A DNA stretch of 64,000 nucleotides from GCA-2697345 sp002697345 (lineage in GTDB: Bacteria > Pseudomonadota > Alphaproteobacteria > Rhodobacterales > Rhodobacteraceae). Within the stretch, counting starts at the first letter, position 1. The number at the start of each line of letters is the position of its first letter. The stretch spans positions 682,001 to 746,000 of the forward strand of contig CALSNB010000001.1 in NCBI GenBank assembly GCA_943787605.1, written 5' to 3'. This document shows positions 63,562-64,000 of this stretch, piece by piece. The position numbers were made by a program, and so were the translations under genes. The notes below the pieces were generated by a model that saw nothing but the letters and a program-made list of their open reading frames with translations, had not been told where the DNA came from and did no database searches.

Positions 63562-64000
63562 CAGCAGCAACTTTCATACTAACCATCTTATCTGGGCTTT
63601 GTGGTGGTTCACCTCTAACGATAGAGTCTACATGCTCCATGCCTTCTATGACCCTACCGTAAACAGTATATTGTCCATTTAAAAAATTATTATCACTGAA
63701 GTTTATAAAAAATTGACTGTTTGCACTGTCTGGGCTTTGAGACCTTGCCGCTCCAATAGTACCCCTATCGTGAGGTAATTTAGAAAACTCAGCTGGTAAA
63801 TCTGGTAAATTTGAACCACCTGTACCAGCAGAACTTAAATTAAAGTCTTTTTCTGTGTTTCCGTTCGAGACATCTCCAGTTTGAGCCATAAATCCATCAA
63901 TAACTCTATGGAAAACTACGTTATCGTATGCCCCCGATCTTGCTAATTCTTTCATTCGTTCACAATGCTTAGGAGCGACATCAGGAAGTAACTCTATCTT
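63554..64000 (-). CDS. ppiB: Cyclophilin-type peptidyl-prolyl cis-trans isomerase, N-terminus cut by window edge
   Basis: At least 149 residues; the frame is open past the window end (reads KIELLPDVAPKHCERMKELA at the edge), so the true start lies beyond 64000. Seen: YDNVVFHRVIDGFMAQTGDV, AARSQSPDSANSQFFINFSD and FLNGQYTVYGRVIEGMEHV. Probably the cytoplasmic partner of the exported cyclophilin gene; the pair is common in alphaproteobacteria. Confidence 0.93.
   Translation of the reverse strand, partial: KIELLPDVAPKHCERMKELARSGAYDNVVFHRVIDGFMAQTGDVSNGNTEKDFNLSSAGTGGSNLPDLPAEFSKLPHDRGTIGAARSQSPDSANSQFFINFSDNNFLNGQYTVYGRVIEGMEHVDSIVRGEPPQSPDKMVSMKVAADA

Overview
The window looks like a chromosomal segment of a low-GC marine alphaproteobacterium, most likely in Rhodobacterales. 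The inference rests on gene order (dusB-ntrB-ntrC; ppiD-trpEGDC-moaC-moeA-lexA-gltX-gltA; argC-ccmE; aroK-aroB beside a lineage-type hypothetical and xerD), on an NtrC that lacks the sigma54-contacting GAFTGA loop (as described for Rhodobacter capsulatus NtrC), on a GAAC-N7-GAAC LexA operator, and on a B12-dependent NrdJ. The DNA is AT-rich with tight gene packing. No insertion sequence, prophage, CRISPR array or rRNA was seen. One tRNA (Pro-UGG) was found.

Layout. 1-3.3 kb (minus): nitrogen regulation (ntrC cut by the window edge, ntrB, dusB). 3.5-6.4 kb: ispD and ispF, a frameshifted pgpA, a CinA-type deamidase and the N-degron transferase bpt. 6.4-9.1 kb: ilvB-ilvN. 9.3-10.7 kb: a Rieske oxygenase and a small helical protein. 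10.8-14.4 kb: nrdJ, then tRNA-Pro, a DUF192 protein and pdxH. 16.3-30 kb: fabI, gpt, a frameshifted aminotransferase, ppiD, tryptophan genes, molybdenum cofactor genes, lexA, gltX and gltA. 30-33.8 kb: an enoyl-CoA hydratase, ccmE, argC, a flavin reductase-like protein and mazG. 33.9-37.5 kb: iron uptake (binding protein and permease but no ATPase) and an IalB-like protein. 37.7-39.2 kb: a PLP decarboxylase.

39.3-46.3 kb is the most interesting part, a divergent island that reads as a complete route for methanethiol breakdown. On the plus strand are a SELENBP1/MtoX-type methanethiol oxidase, a [2Fe-2S] ferredoxin and a DUF2182 membrane protein. On the minus strand are glutathione-dependent formaldehyde dehydrogenase, a persulfide-dioxygenase-type metallo-beta-lactamase protein, S-formylglutathione hydrolase and a type II sulfide:quinone oxidoreductase. 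MtoX would yield formaldehyde, H2S and H2O2. FrmA/FghA would take formaldehyde to formate. SQR and the dioxygenase would take H2S to sulfite. A near-perfect palindrome sits in the shared 219-base promoter region. The oxidase has no visible signal peptide, and its downstream partners differ from the copper-chaperone neighbours reported for periplasmic bacterial MtoX.

46.4-64 kb: a HAD dehalogenase-like protein, rpsI-rplM, a hotdog thioesterase, a second enoyl-CoA hydratase, ssb, aroK-aroB, a secreted hypothetical pair, xerD, a CNNM/CorC transporter, a nucleoside hydrolase, selO, a DEAD-box helicase, eno, tyrS and two cyclophilins (the last cut by the edge).

Three coding lesions stand out: a single in-frame stop between ispD and ispF, which are usually fused in this group, and one-base frameshifts in pgpA and in an aminotransferase. 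They could be sequencing or assembly errors or real mutations. Starts were adjusted from the longest frame where a Shine-Dalgarno site or family alignment favoured a later codon.
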